A stretch of DNA of 64,000 bases. Source: Acidimicrobiales bacterium mtb01. Lineage in GTDB: Bacteria > Actinomycetota > Acidimicrobiia > Acidimicrobiales > Ilumatobacteraceae. The stretch covers positions 1,041,501 to 1,105,500 of the forward strand of contig NBNI01000007.1 in assembly GCA_004379135.1 (NCBI GenBank), in the 5' to 3' direction. The notes under the pieces are model-generated. The model had not been told where the DNA came from and did not search any database. It saw nothing but the letters and a program-made list of their open reading frames with translations. Shown here one piece after another: positions 15,974 through 24,944 of the stretch. A program made the position numbers and the translations under genes. Each line of letters opens with the position of its first letter. Position 1 is the stretch's first letter.

Positions 15974-17209
15974 CTACTGCCCGCTGCCGAAGATCGACTC
16001 GACGGTGGGCAGTCCGGCCGCAGCGAGTGCCCAGTCGAGCCAACTGCCCTCCCGCCTGAACCAGTGCATCGGTCCGTCGTCGGCAGCGGGGCCATTGCGG
16101 AGCCGGACGACGAATGTCCGACGGCACCGCCCGCCTGGCAACCGACGACGCAATACCCTCGAGCCGGCCAGCCGTCCATCGTCGTCGGCGAGGATGGTGT
16201 CGTGGTCGTCCTCCCCTGCGTCGATACGAACGCCTGTGGATAGGAGCACGCCAGCGACGTGCCGCGCGTCACGCAGTGCGAACGAGACATTCTCGGCGAG
16301 TCGCCGAAGCTGCTCATGCTCGTCGACACCAGCCAGGTCCGTGAGCTGGAACAGCCCGGAGCGGTCCTGGACACAGATCCATGCTGCGCCTGCACCCTCG
16401 GTCTGGGCGGCCTTGGTACGCAATCGGTTCTTCAGCCTCGGCCACATGTCGCCGGTGAGCGGCGGGCCGTCGAATGATCCAAGGCCTGATCCGCCTGGGC
16501 GGATCGAGAGCTCGACGCCGTGTGCCGCCAACGTCCGCACCTCGCCACTGGCCGCAGACTCCGAAGCTGCGGCCTCGACCTCTCGAACAAGCCGGGCGAG
16601 ATCATCCCCGTCCACCTCCGACGACGCCGCGCTGCCGGAGATCTCGACCTCGTGCTGCACTCCGATCATCATCAGAGCTGGCACGAGCGAGCCCGACAAC
16701 GCTTCAGCGGCGAGACGTTGCCGATCAGGGCCCGAGCTCGTGACCTCCACCCGAATGTCGGAGTTTCCTAGAACGAGACGCAGATCGGGTCGGCGTCCGG
16801 TCGAGAGCGCGGCCTCGTAATCGATGCTCCAGCCATGGCGTACTGCAAGTCCAGCAACCTCGAGAACGTGGAGGTCGCTGGTCACTCGCCGGTTGACGTC
16901 GGCAGTGGTCGTCGAGCCGGCGATCGCCAAGCCCACGTCGCGCGGGATGACCCTCAGCGCGCACGCGCGAGACAGCAGCTCGACGATGGCGTGAACGCTC
17001 GACAGCGGCCAGCGCAGCGGGTCAACGAACGGGTGCGGCGGCCCGTCGTCGAGCATCCGCCCCAGGAGGCCGTCGCCGAAGAACTCCCGGTGGACGTCGA
17101 TCGCCCATTCGACAGCGGCGGCGCCCGGCGTCGTGACAGGCCAACTCGACCGGTCGCCCGCCCAAGCCGTCCACGACCCTAGGCGTAACTGCATGAGTTC
17201 ATCGGCCAT
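15974..17209 (-). CDS. Unknown protein with restriction-nuclease-like core, divergent from hsdR
   Basis: 411 aa from ATG 17209 (GTG at 17215 also possible). I do not recognise the family. An early helical region is followed near residue 130 by YEAALSTGRRPDLRLVLG then IRVEVTSSG, an Asp/Glu-x-(variant) arrangement reminiscent of PD-(D/E)xK folds though the lysine is replaced (VEVTS). The remainder is mixed with no clear motif. It is divergent from hsdR, 92 bases apart, so it may be an accessory to the restriction system. Confidence in the gene is high, in any function low. Confidence 0.6.
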   Translation of the reverse strand: MADELMQLRLGSWTAWAGDRSSWPVTTPGAAAVEWAIDVHREFFGDGLLGRMLDDGPPHPFVDPLRWPLSSVHAIVELLSRACALRVIPRDVGLAIAGSTTTADVNRRVTSDLHVLEVAGLAVRHGWSIDYEAALSTGRRPDLRLVLGNSDIRVEVTSSGPDRQRLAAEALSGSLVPALMMIGVQHEVEISGSAASSEVDGDDLARLVREVEAAASESAASGEVRTLAAHGVELSIRPGGSGLGSFDGPPLTGDMWPRLKNRLRTKAAQTEGAGAAWICVQDRSGLFQLTDLAGVDEHEQLRRLAENVSFALRDARHVAGVLLSTGVRIDAGEDDHDTILADDDGRLAGSRVLRRRLPGGRCRRTFVVRLRNGPAADDGPMHWFRREGSWLDWALAAAGLPTVESIFGSGQ

Positions 17210-17301
17210 CTCCACAGTCTTACTGCGGACCCGACGGGACCCCTTCTCGGTTCCCCTTCGGCGGGTGCAGCTACTGTGATTCCACCTCGAGAGAGGACGA
17301 C

Positions 17302-19689
17302 GTGGACAAGAAGGCCCTAAGCGAATCGGACATCTGTGACCGGTACATCACGCCGGCGCTCGAGCGCGCCGGCTGGGCCACCGAGCACTGGCGACGTGAG
17401 TTCGGGTTCACCGACGGCAAGATGATCGTGCGCGGCCAACTCGTCGCACGAGGGAAGCCGCGCCGTGCCGACTACCTCCTGTTCCACAAGCCCAACCTCC
17501 CGATCGCGGTAGTCGAAGCGAAGGACAACAACCACTCGGTGAGGGCCGGGATGCAGCAGGCGCTGGACTACGCCGAGCGGCTCGACGTGCCGTTCGTGTT
17601 CTCGTCCAACGGAGACGGCTTCGTGCTCCACGACAAGACCGGCACCTATCCGGCGACTGAGACGAACCTCACGCTCGACGAGTTCCCCACCCGCTCCGAG
17701 CTGTGGCGCCGCTACAAGATCTGGCGCGGCATCACGGACGACGTCGAAGCGCTCGTGACTTCACCGAACCACAGCGAGATCGGCGGCAAGGCGCCTCGGT
17801 ACTACCAGCAGTTGGCGATCAACCGAAGCGTCGAGGCCTTCGCCAAGGGACAGGACCGCATCCTCTTGGTGATGGCGACCGGAACCGGGAAGACGTACAC
17901 CGCCTTCAACATCATCTGGCGACTGTGGAAGAGCGGACAGGCGAAGCGAATCCTCTTCCTTGCGGATCGCAACATCCTTGTCGACCAGACGATCGTCAAC
18001 GACTTCAGACCGTTCGGCGAAGCGATGACCAAGCTCACCCGACGGCTCGTCGACCGGGATACCGGGCGTGTCGATCAGTCCTACGAGATCTACCTTTCGC
18101 TGTATCAGGCGATCATGGGTGACGAGGAACACGAAGCGATCTACGACAAGTTCCCACGCGACTTCTTCGACTTGATCGTGATCGACGAGTGCCATCGAGG
18201 GAGTGCCCGCGAGGACTCCGCCTGGCGCGACGTGCTCGGCTACTTCGATTCAGCCGTCCACCTCGGAATGACCGCCACGCCGAAAGAGACGAAGTACGTC
18301 TCGAACATCCACTACTTCGGCGAGCCCGTCTACACCTACTCGCTGAAGCAAGGCATCGACGACGGCTTCCTGGCGCCCTTCAAGGTCGTCCGCATCGATC
18401 TCGACAAGGACGTCCTGGGATGGCGACCGGAGCGCGGCGAAGTCGACGACCTGGGACTCGACATTCCAGACCGCATCTACAACCAGCTCGACTTCGATCG
18501 CGACATCACGTTCCCCGGCAGGACGAAACTCGTCGCCGAGCGCATCGCCGCGCACATGCATGCCGAGAACCCGATGCACAAGGCGATCGTGTTCTGCGAG
18601 GACATCGACCACGCGGAGCGCATGCGCGAGGCCCTGGTCAACATCCCCGAGAACCGCGCCCTCATCGCGCAGGATCATCGGTACGTGATGCGCATCACCG
18701 GCGACGAGATGGAGGGCAAGGCTCAGCTCGACAACTTCATCGACCCGAAGCAGAAGTACCCGGTGATCGCGACGACCTCCAAGCTGATGACAACCGGCGT
18801 CGATGCCCAGACGTGCCACCTGATCGTCCTCGACCAACGCATCCAGTCGCTCACTGAGTTCAAGCAGATCATCGGTCGCGGAACCCGGCTGCGCACCGAC
18901 TACGAGAAGTTCTTCTTCACCATCCTCGACTTCCGCAAGGCGACCGAACTGTTCGCGGATCCCGACTGGGACGGACCACCAATCCAGGATGAGAACTTCG
19001 GGGTGCTGCCGCCAGCGCCTGTCGAGCCGGATGAGGATGAGGTGTTCGACCCGAACGCCATCGCCGTCGTCCTGGTCGACCCTGATCCGATCGTCGATCG
19101 CTTCTTCGGCGAGGACAAGCGGCGACGTCGGTACGTCGTCAGCGGCGTTGAGTTCAGCGTGCTGGCGGAGCGTGTCCAGTACTACGACAAGGACGGCAAG
19201 CTCGTCACGGAGTCGCTGCGCGACTACACCCGTCGCACCGTGCACGAGGAGTTCACCTCCCTCGACGACTTCGTCAAACGATGGACGGAGACCGACCGGA
19301 AGCAAGCGATCGTCGACGAGCTTCTCGAGAAGGGCGTTCTCATCGACGCGCTCGAGGACAACTTCAGTGGCGACATGGACGCCTTCGACCTGATCTGCCA
19401 CGTTGCGTTCGACCAGCCGCCTCTCACGCGTCGCGAGCGCGCCGACAACGTTCGCAAGCGCGACGTGTTCACGAAGTACGGCGACACCGCACGAGCTGTT
19501 CTGAACGCCCTCCTCGACAAGTATGCCGATCAAGGCATCGATGCGATCGAAGACGTCACGGTGCTCAAGGTCGATCCTCTCGCTCGCCTCGGTACCACCG
19601 CTGAACTTGTGAAGAGCTTCGGCGGGCGCGGCGAGTACACCGAAGCCGTCCGCGAGCTCGAAGCCGAGCTCTACAAGAACGTCAACTGA
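17302..19689 (+). CDS. hsdR: Type I restriction enzyme, HsdR (restriction/translocation subunit)
   Basis: 795 aa. N-terminal nuclease: RADYLLF followed by AVVEAKD (~70) is the PD-(D/E)xK site. Then SF2 translocase motifs: Walker A MATGTGKT (~192-199), DECH box VIDECHRG (~294), GMTATP, and motif VI QIIGRGTRLR. This matches the EcoEI-like HsdR group in length and order. It cuts unmodified DNA after ATP-driven translocation in complex with HsdM and HsdS encoded directly downstream (16-base gap to hsdM). All key residues look intact. Confidence 0.95.
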   Translation: MDKKALSESDICDRYITPALERAGWATEHWRREFGFTDGKMIVRGQLVARGKPRRADYLLFHKPNLPIAVVEAKDNNHSVRAGMQQALDYAERLDVPFVFSSNGDGFVLHDKTGTYPATETNLTLDEFPTRSELWRRYKIWRGITDDVEALVTSPNHSEIGGKAPRYYQQLAINRSVEAFAKGQDRILLVMATGTGKTYTAFNIIWRLWKSGQAKRILFLADRNILVDQTIVNDFRPFGEAMTKLTRRLVDRDTGRVDQSYEIYLSLYQAIMGDEEHEAIYDKFPRDFFDLIVIDECHRGSAREDSAWRDVLGYFDSAVHLGMTATPKETKYVSNIHYFGEPVYTYSLKQGIDDGFLAPFKVVRIDLDKDVLGWRPERGEVDDLGLDIPDRIYNQLDFDRDITFPGRTKLVAERIAAHMHAENPMHKAIVFCEDIDHAERMREALVNIPENRALIAQDHRYVMRITGDEMEGKAQLDNFIDPKQKYPVIATTSKLMTTGVDAQTCHLIVLDQRIQSLTEFKQIIGRGTRLRTDYEKFFFTILDFRKATELFADPDWDGPPIQDENFGVLPPAPVEPDEDEVFDPNAIAVVLVDPDPIVDRFFGEDKRRRRYVVSGVEFSVLAERVQYYDKDGKLVTESLRDYTRRTVHEEFTSLDDFVKRWTETDRKQAIVDELLEKGVLIDALEDNFSGDMDAFDLICHVAFDQPPLTRRERADNVRKRDVFTKYGDTARAVLNALLDKYADQGIDAIEDVTVLKVDPLARLGTTAELVKSFGGRGEYTEAVRELEAELYKNVN

Positions 19690-19705
19690 CAAGGAAGCAC
19701 TCCGA

Positions 19706-21178
19706 GTGTCGCTCTCCACCACAATCAAGTCGCTGCAGGACATCATGCGCAAAGACGCCGGCGTCGATGGCGACGCGCAGCGCATCGGTCAGCTCGGCTG
19801 GTTGCTCTTCTTCAAGATCTACAGCGACCTCGAACTCGAGGCGGAGATCGAGGACGAGCGTTACGTCTCTCCGATCCCGAAGGGTCTGCACTGGTCCGAA
19901 TGGGCAGATCAGGACGCGCTGGGCAAGGACGCACCGACGGGCGAGGCACTGATCGACCTCGTCGAGAACCAGCTGTTCCCGAAGCTCAAGAACCTCGACC
20001 TCGACTCGCTGAACGGCAGGACCCGCGAACGAGGCGCACTACTCCGCGGAGTGTTCGAGGATGCCTTCAACTACATGAAGAACGGCACCCTGCTTCGACA
20101 GGTGATCAACAAGCTCAACGCGGACATCGACTTCAACCAGTCGAAGACCCGACACCTCTTCGGCGACATCTACGAGCAGATTCTCCGCGACCTCCAGAGC
20201 GCCGGCAACGCAGGCGAGTTCTACACGCCCCGAGCTGCGACACAGTTCGCCGTGCAGATGATCGATCCGAAGCTCGGAGAGACGATTCTCGACCCAGCCT
20301 GTGGCACTGGCGGCTTCCTCACTCACGCATACGCGCATGTCCAGGAGAAGGTCCGAACGCCCGATGACCTTGAGCTGCTCAAGCAGAGCATCCATGGTGT
20401 CGAGAAGAAGTCGCTTCCCCATCTGTTGTGCGTGACCAACATGATGATTCACGGCATCGAAGTGCCGAGCAACATCCGCCACGACAACACCCTCGCACGG
20501 CCGCTGCGCGACTACGGCAAGGCCGACCAGGTCGACATCATCCTCACCAACCCGCCCTTCGGCGGCATGGAGGAGGACGGCATCGAGAGCAACTTCCCAA
20601 CCGAGTTTCGCACTCGGGAGACTGCGGACCTGTTTCTGGTTCTCGTGATGGAGCTACTGAAGGACGGGGGTCGAGCCGCGATCGTGCTGCCGGACGGAAC
20701 CCTGTTCGGCGAAGGCATCAAGACGCGCATCAAGCGGAAGCTGCTCGAAGAGTGCAACCTCCACACCATCGTCCGCCTGCCGAACGGCGTGTTCGCACCG
20801 TACACGAGCATCAAGACCAACATCCTGTTCTTCACGAAGGGCCAGCCGACCAAGGAGGTTTGGTACTACGAGCACCCCTACCCAGATGGCTACCGGAGCT
20901 ACTCCAGGACGAAGCCAATGCGCATCGACGAGTTCGAGGCTGAACGGGCTTGGTGGACGCAACGAACCGAAACCAATCAAGCGTGGCGAGTCCCGATGGA
21001 GGACATCGCCGCGTCGGGCTTCAATCTCGACATCCGCAATCCGCACACCCTCGATGAGCAGCGTGTGGACCCTGACATGCTGTTGGCTCAGTTGAAGGAG
21101 GCGGAGGAGCAGGTTCGCACCGCCCAGCGGGCCCTACAGGCGCACCTCGCTGTAGCGCTTGGTTTGAGTCATGAATGA
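19706..21178 (+). CDS. hsdM: Type I DNA adenine methyltransferase, HsdM
   Basis: 490 aa from GTG 19706. The N-terminal HsdM helical domain (KSLQDIMRKDAGVDGDAQRIGQL region) precedes the N6-adenine methylase domain with SAM-binding DPACGTGGFL (~195) and catalytic NPPFGG (~282). Modifies adenine in the sequence chosen by HsdS and is required for restriction. Its last eight bases overlap the hsdS start, so the two are translationally coupled. Confidence 0.95.
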   Translation: MSLSTTIKSLQDIMRKDAGVDGDAQRIGQLGWLLFFKIYSDLELEAEIEDERYVSPIPKGLHWSEWADQDALGKDAPTGEALIDLVENQLFPKLKNLDLDSLNGRTRERGALLRGVFEDAFNYMKNGTLLRQVINKLNADIDFNQSKTRHLFGDIYEQILRDLQSAGNAGEFYTPRAATQFAVQMIDPKLGETILDPACGTGGFLTHAYAHVQEKVRTPDDLELLKQSIHGVEKKSLPHLLCVTNMMIHGIEVPSNIRHDNTLARPLRDYGKADQVDIILTNPPFGGMEEDGIESNFPTEFRTRETADLFLVLVMELLKDGGRAAIVLPDGTLFGEGIKTRIKRKLLEECNLHTIVRLPNGVFAPYTSIKTNILFFTKGQPTKEVWYYEHPYPDGYRSYSRTKPMRIDEFEAERAWWTQRTETNQAWRVPMEDIAASGFNLDIRNPHTLDEQRVDPDMLLAQLKEAEEQVRTAQRALQAHLAVALGLSHE

Positions 21179-22904
21179 ACGCCAGATACTCCAATACGTC
21201 GGAGAACTCGCATCCGCTCCACAAGGTGCTGACCGGATTCGAGATCTGGTACTCGATCTCGCCGTACGCGGGAAGCTGGTCGGACAGTTACCAACGGATG
21301 TGAACCCGAGCAAGGCCGTGGAGCGCTCCGGAGCCGAAGGAGGGCACCGGTCAAGTCGAAGCCATTTCGTCCAGGCAGGAACGGCCTCGGAAACCATCGC
21401 CGCTCCATTCCGAGTTCCGGACGGCTGGGTATGGTCCAGGATAGACGAATGCTTCGAGGTCACGGGCGGCATACAGAAGACCGGTAGGCGACGGCCGGCT
21501 GGAAACGCAACGCCTTACCTTCGAGTGGCGAACGTGCAGCGGGGCCGACTCAATCTGGATGTCTTGGAGGAGTTTGAGCTGTTCGACGGGGAACTGGATC
21601 GCTACGGGCTTCGAGCCGGCGACTTGCTCGTGGTCGAGGGCAACGGAAGCGAGTCAGAGATTGGGCGGTGTGCTCGCTGGGGCGGCGAGATTGAGGAGTG
21701 CGTCCATCAGAACCACCTCATCCGCTGCCGTCCTCTCGTTGCAGGCCTTGAAGAGTTCGTGCTGGTGTATCTCAACTCCCCACTCGGCGCGGCGACGATG
21801 AGGAGCCTTGCAGTAACGACGAGCGGCCTGTACAACCTCAGCGTCGGAAAGATCCGCTCGATCATGTTTCCGAGGCCACCTATCGAAGAACAACGGCGAA
21901 TCGTCACTCGGGTTCGCGAGCTAGCTCAACTGAATGACACTCTCGCGCTACGGCAAGCTGAACTCGGCAGGGCCGCTGCGATCTCACGGTCCGCCTCATT
22001 CGACGCCCTGGCGAGGGCTGAAGAGCTCGATGGGACTTCGGCCGCCTGGAGTCGGCTCGGTTCCAAATGGGAGTTAATGACCGGGGCCGCACAAGGTGTC
22101 GCTGACTTGCGGAGCCTGCTGCTGCGACTTGCGGTTCGAGGCAAGCTTGCTCGTCAGTCCGTTGATGATGAGCCGGCATCCGTGCTGCTCGAACGCGTAG
22201 CGCGAACACGGCAAGATATGGCGAACGGTCGATCCCGGCCATTGCGGGACATCCCCGCCTTGGACCTCGGCGACGTCCCTCCGATGCGATTGCCACCAGG
22301 TTGGGCCTGGTGCCGACTGGGCCACGTTCTCAGCCTATGTCGCAATGGCATAGCGACAGCCACCAACAACCAAGGCAAGGGCTTCGCCCTGCTTCGGATC
22401 AGCGCCGGAACATCGCGGTCGGACCGAATGGTAAATCTCGACGATCACACGCATGCCGACGTCACCCCTGAGAAGGCGTTGGCCTACTGCATGGACCCCG
22501 GCGATCTACTGGCGTGCCGGTTCAACGGGAATCTCCGATTCGTCGGCGCCGTCGCGCAGGTCCCAGCTGCACTGGCCGGACCCATCCTTCATCCCGACAA
22601 GCTGATCCGCATGAAAGCGATTGAGGTGAGCCACGACTACCTCCGCTTGGCACTCAACTCTGACGTTGTGCGACTTCAGGTCGAGCGCTCCGCAGCTACC
22701 ACGGCCGGGAACATCGGCATCAACGGTGCCCAGCTCCAGCGGCTCGTGGTCCCGGTTCCGCCTCTGGCCGAGCAAGCTCGAATTGCCGAAACATGCGATC
22801 GTCTCTTCGCATCGATCCAACATCTCCAGACAGTTTTGGATAGACGTGAAGCGGCCGCCAGGGCGTTCGCTCGCTCGAGTTCTGAATTGGCCTTTCTCGC
22901 CTGA
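21171..22904 (+). CDS. hsdS: Type I specificity subunit, HsdS
   Basis: 577 aa with the two target-recognition domains expected. TRD1 begins around WVWSRIDECFEVTGG and contains YLRVANVQRG; TRD2 begins around WAWCRLGHVLSLCRNG. Each is followed by a long helical conserved region (PPIEEQRRIVTRV and PPLAEQARIAETC). The N-terminus contains an extra conserved helical segment. The recognition sequence cannot be read off. It ends 100 bases before the first structured repeat. Confidence 0.93.
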   Translation: MNERQILQYVGELASAPQGADRIRDLVLDLAVRGKLVGQLPTDVNPSKAVERSGAEGGHRSSRSHFVQAGTASETIAAPFRVPDGWVWSRIDECFEVTGGIQKTGRRRPAGNATPYLRVANVQRGRLNLDVLEEFELFDGELDRYGLRAGDLLVVEGNGSESEIGRCARWGGEIEECVHQNHLIRCRPLVAGLEEFVLVYLNSPLGAATMRSLAVTTSGLYNLSVGKIRSIMFPRPPIEEQRRIVTRVRELAQLNDTLALRQAELGRAAAISRSASFDALARAEELDGTSAAWSRLGSKWELMTGAAQGVADLRSLLLRLAVRGKLARQSVDDEPASVLLERVARTRQDMANGRSRPLRDIPALDLGDVPPMRLPPGWAWCRLGHVLSLCRNGIATATNNQGKGFALLRISAGTSRSDRMVNLDDHTHADVTPEKALAYCMDPGDLLACRFNGNLRFVGAVAQVPAALAGPILHPDKLIRMKAIEVSHDYLRLALNSDVVRLQVERSAATTAGNIGINGAQLQRLVVPVPPLAEQARIAETCDRLFASIQHLQTVLDRREAAARAFARSSSELAFLA

Positions 22905-23004
22905 AGAACGCGCATCAGAGCCGCCACTGCAATCGAGGTCGAGCACTTCGTCTGAGCGGTCCTGCGTCGGCATGAGAGGCGCACGAGGAGCCGCCCTACC
23001 TGAC

Positions 23005-23120
23005 GTTGCCGCCCATCGGGCGGGTGCAGTGGTGCGTCGCCGCTCGCTTGCCGGTCAAGCCCCTCGTTCCTCGGGGCCGAGCCCTTCGGGTTGACCGGCG
23101 CTCGTCGTCGACGCCACCCG
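23005..23120 (+). repeat. Structured repeat R1, upstream of ardC
   Basis: First of three ~117-bp copies (others 24284-24402 and 24945-25063). It begins GTTGCCGCCC and contains a CCGCCC/GGGCGG hairpin. A long-range helix follows: GCGTCG with CGACGC outside and GCCGGTCAA with TTGACCGGC inside, around a CTCGGGGCCGAG apical stem. It ends GACGCCACCCG. The ardC ATG follows 33 bases later, after AGGAG. Comparison with the other copies shows compensatory changes, so the fold rather than the sequence is conserved. Confidence 0.75.
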
Positions 23121-23153
23121 TGCGGGCGAAACCCGGCACGAGGAGACGTCGAG

Positions 23154-24059
23154 ATGAAGGTAGAGGAACTGTTCGAGAAGGTGACCGTTGACCTGATTAC
23201 AGCAATCAAGGATGGAGCGAAGGACTGGCGCATGCCGTGGCACGGTCTCGGCGGCGCCGGACTCCCACGGAGCGCAGACGGTCGGCCCTACCGTGGGTGG
23301 AATTCGCTGGTGCTGGCGATGGTCGCGGCGGATCGGAGCTGGAAGTCGTCGACGTGGGCGACCTACCACGCGTGGAAACGCCACGGCGCGCAGGTTCGCC
23401 GGGGCGAGCGTGGCATACAGGTCGTTCTCTGGAAGCCGACAGAGCGACACGAGACCAGCGAAGACGGCGGCAACTCCCTGCGGCGCTCGCTGTTTGCTCG
23501 AGCCTTCACAGTCTTCGCCGCCGAGCAGGTGGACGGGGCAGAAGGGTTTACGACGCCGTGGGCCGCCGAAGACGACGCCCGGCGGATCGAGGCCGCCGAG
23601 GCCTACTTCGCAGCCGTGGGCGCCGACGTGGTCCATGGCGGAGACCAAGCGTGCTACGTCCCGAGGCTGGACCGAATCCACCTTCCGCACCGCCACCAGT
23701 TCGAGCAGATCAGCGACTACTACTCGACCGCCGCACACGAACACACCCACTGGACCGGGCACACCGGTCGACTCGGTCGTGACCTTTCGGGCAGGTTCGG
23801 CGATCACGCATACGGCGCCGAAGAACTCGTCGCAGAGTTGGGCGCTGCCTTCTGGTGCGCTCAGTTCGAACTCGACCAGGCGACGCGCGAAGACCACGCC
23901 GCCTACCTCGGCGACTGGTTGGCGCTCCTGCAGAGCGACTCGCGGGCGCTCGTGGCCGCGTGTGGACATGCTCAGCGAGCGGTCGACCATCTGAACACCC
24001 TTGCTGGCTGGTCGCCCCCCGGCGGGTCCATCGACGAGCCGCTCGAGGTCGCGGCGTGA
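23154..24059 (+). CDS. ardC: ArdC-family antirestriction / ssDNA-binding protein with zincin domain
   Basis: 301 aa from ATG 23154 with AGGAG eight bases upstream. The N-terminal ArdC domain (PWHGLGGAGLPRSADGRPYRG, then RNSLVL-like WNSLVLAM and HGAQVRRGERGIQVVLWKP) binds single-stranded DNA. The C-terminal metallopeptidase domain carries HExxH as AHEHTHWTGH, with EELVAELGAAF supplying a downstream acidic residue. Known ArdC proteins protect incoming conjugative DNA in the recipient. Located right after a type I restriction operon and before the relaxase, and preceded by repeat R1. Followed by an overlapping small gene. Confidence 0.88.
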   Translation: MKVEELFEKVTVDLITAIKDGAKDWRMPWHGLGGAGLPRSADGRPYRGWNSLVLAMVAADRSWKSSTWATYHAWKRHGAQVRRGERGIQVVLWKPTERHETSEDGGNSLRRSLFARAFTVFAAEQVDGAEGFTTPWAAEDDARRIEAAEAYFAAVGADVVHGGDQACYVPRLDRIHLPHRHQFEQISDYYSTAAHEHTHWTGHTGRLGRDLSGRFGDHAYGAEELVAELGAAFWCAQFELDQATREDHAAYLGDWLALLQSDSRALVAACGHAQRAVDHLNTLAGWSPPGGSIDEPLEVAA

Positions 24060-24220
24060 GCGTCGACGATGCGATGAAGGAGCTCCGCCGCTTCGCCTGG
24101 GCGGCGGAGCTCGATCACCGACAGATCATCGCCATCACAGTCGCATGTTCGGCGCTGGACGGTCGTCGGGGCACGAAGGCTCCAGGCCAGGGATCGGACC
24201 AGGTACCGACGACCGGGTGA
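24056..24220 (+). CDS. 54-aa small protein overlapping ardC stop
   Basis: GTG at 24056 overlaps the ardC TGA by GTGA, the same junction used throughout this region, and opens a 54-codon frame. It begins VSVDDAMKELRRFAWAAEL and has a helical, charged first half and a Gly/Pro-rich tail. The overlap implies translational coupling to ardC. No family recognised. It could be a partner or modulator of ArdC, which is inference from position only. Confidence 0.5.
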   Translation: MSVDDAMKELRRFAWAAELDHRQIIAITVACSALDGRRGTKAPGQGSDQVPTTG

Positions 24221-24283
24221 GTGGTGCAGTGAGCGGTCGCGTGAGTGGTGACGCTCACCGTCGGCACGCCGGCCGCTCGTGCC

Positions 24284-24402
24284 GTTGCCGCCCTTCGGGC
24301 GGGTGCGGTGGGTGCGTCGCTGCTCCCACCCCGTCAAGCCCGCTCGCAAGCTCGGGGCCAAGCCCTTCGGGTTGACGGGGTGTTCGCGAGCGACGCCACC
24401 CG
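24284..24402 (+). repeat. Structured repeat R2
   Basis: Second copy, same layout as R1. The first hairpin has a CTTCGG loop (UUCG tetraloop in RNA). The inner long-range helix is CACCCCGTCAA with TTGACGGGGTG, where R1 has GCCGGTCAA/TTGACCGGC: several G-C pairs have flipped to C-G with pairing kept. The outer helix is the longest of the three (GCGTCGCT/AGCGACGC). It ends 109 bases before the ATG at 24512; a further GCCCGCCC/GGGCGGGT stem lies in that gap. Confidence 0.75.
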
Positions 24403-24511
24403 TACGAGCAAGCCCGCCCACTCAATGGGCGGGTCGCCGGTCGGAGCGGTCGAGTCTTGGGGAAGCACTCGGCCGCTCCGCTTGGACACCCGAATCCCCG
24501 AGGAGCCAACG

Positions 24512-24889
24512 ATGAACGACACGACCCGACCGACGAGCGTGCGAGTGATCGCCGACCACAGCGACGGCCCGCACCGCACCGACAGCGACGACGTCTGGTG
24601 GTGGCTGCCCGTCCTGGGGCCGACCGCCACCGTGCTCGCCTACCTGCTTGCCCGTCATGCTGCCTACAGCGAGACCTGCTGGGACACCACGGTGCTCGCC
24701 CGATCGGTTGGCCTCGCAGGGAACCGGTGCAAGCTGTGGGCCAGCCTGGAGCGACTCAGCCAGTTCCACGTGGTCACGTTCGTCGCCACCGATGTAGTGA
24801 CGGTCCGCCTGAACCTGCCGTCGCTCACGGAGCGGCAACTCGCCTGCCTCCCCGAGTGTCTGGCGATGATCTATCAGCCGACTGCCTGA
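24512..24889 (+). CDS. 125-aa protein, possible winged-helix DNA-binding type
   Basis: Starts at ATG 24512 after GAGGAG. Residues ~35-100 (LGPTATVLAYLLARHA, WDTTVLARSVGLAGNRCKLW, LERLSQFHVVTF) resemble a winged-helix pattern with a recognition helix and wing strands. No confident family. It stands alone between repeat R2 and a strong terminator hairpin, so it is a self-contained transcription module. Possible roles are regulator of the accessory block or plasmid-type control protein. Confidence 0.6.
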   Translation: MNDTTRPTSVRVIADHSDGPHRTDSDDVWWWLPVLGPTATVLAYLLARHAAYSETCWDTTVLARSVGLAGNRCKLWASLERLSQFHVVTFVATDVVTVRLNLPSLTERQLACLPECLAMIYQPTA

Positions 24890-24895
24890 CCACTC

Positions 24896-24926
24896 GTGGC
24901 GAGCGGCACCCTCCGCCGCTCGCCAC
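24896..24926 (+). terminator. Strong GC hairpin terminator
   Basis: GTGGCGAGCGG (24896-24906) and CCGCTCGCCAC (24916-24926) form a perfect 11-bp stem with a nine-base loop, six bases after the stop codon of the preceding gene. No U-tract follows. It separates that gene from repeat R3, so the genes after R3 need their own promoter. Confidence 0.75.
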
Positions 24927-24944
24927 GCTCGGCGTAGCGGTGAC

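Noticed and set aside
17251-17270. CCCCTTCGGCGGGTGCAG, like part of the structured repeat
   Set aside because: Only the first-hairpin segment is similar and the stem is broken; no long-range helix follows before hsdR, so not counted as a fourth copy.
18250-19785. 511-aa minus-strand frame opposite hsdR
   Set aside because: Mirror of hsdR codons with no family motifs; hsdR itself is complete.
23055-23990. 311-aa minus-strand frame opposite ardC
   Set aside because: Overlaps the whole ardC gene and repeat R1; no recognisable protein features.
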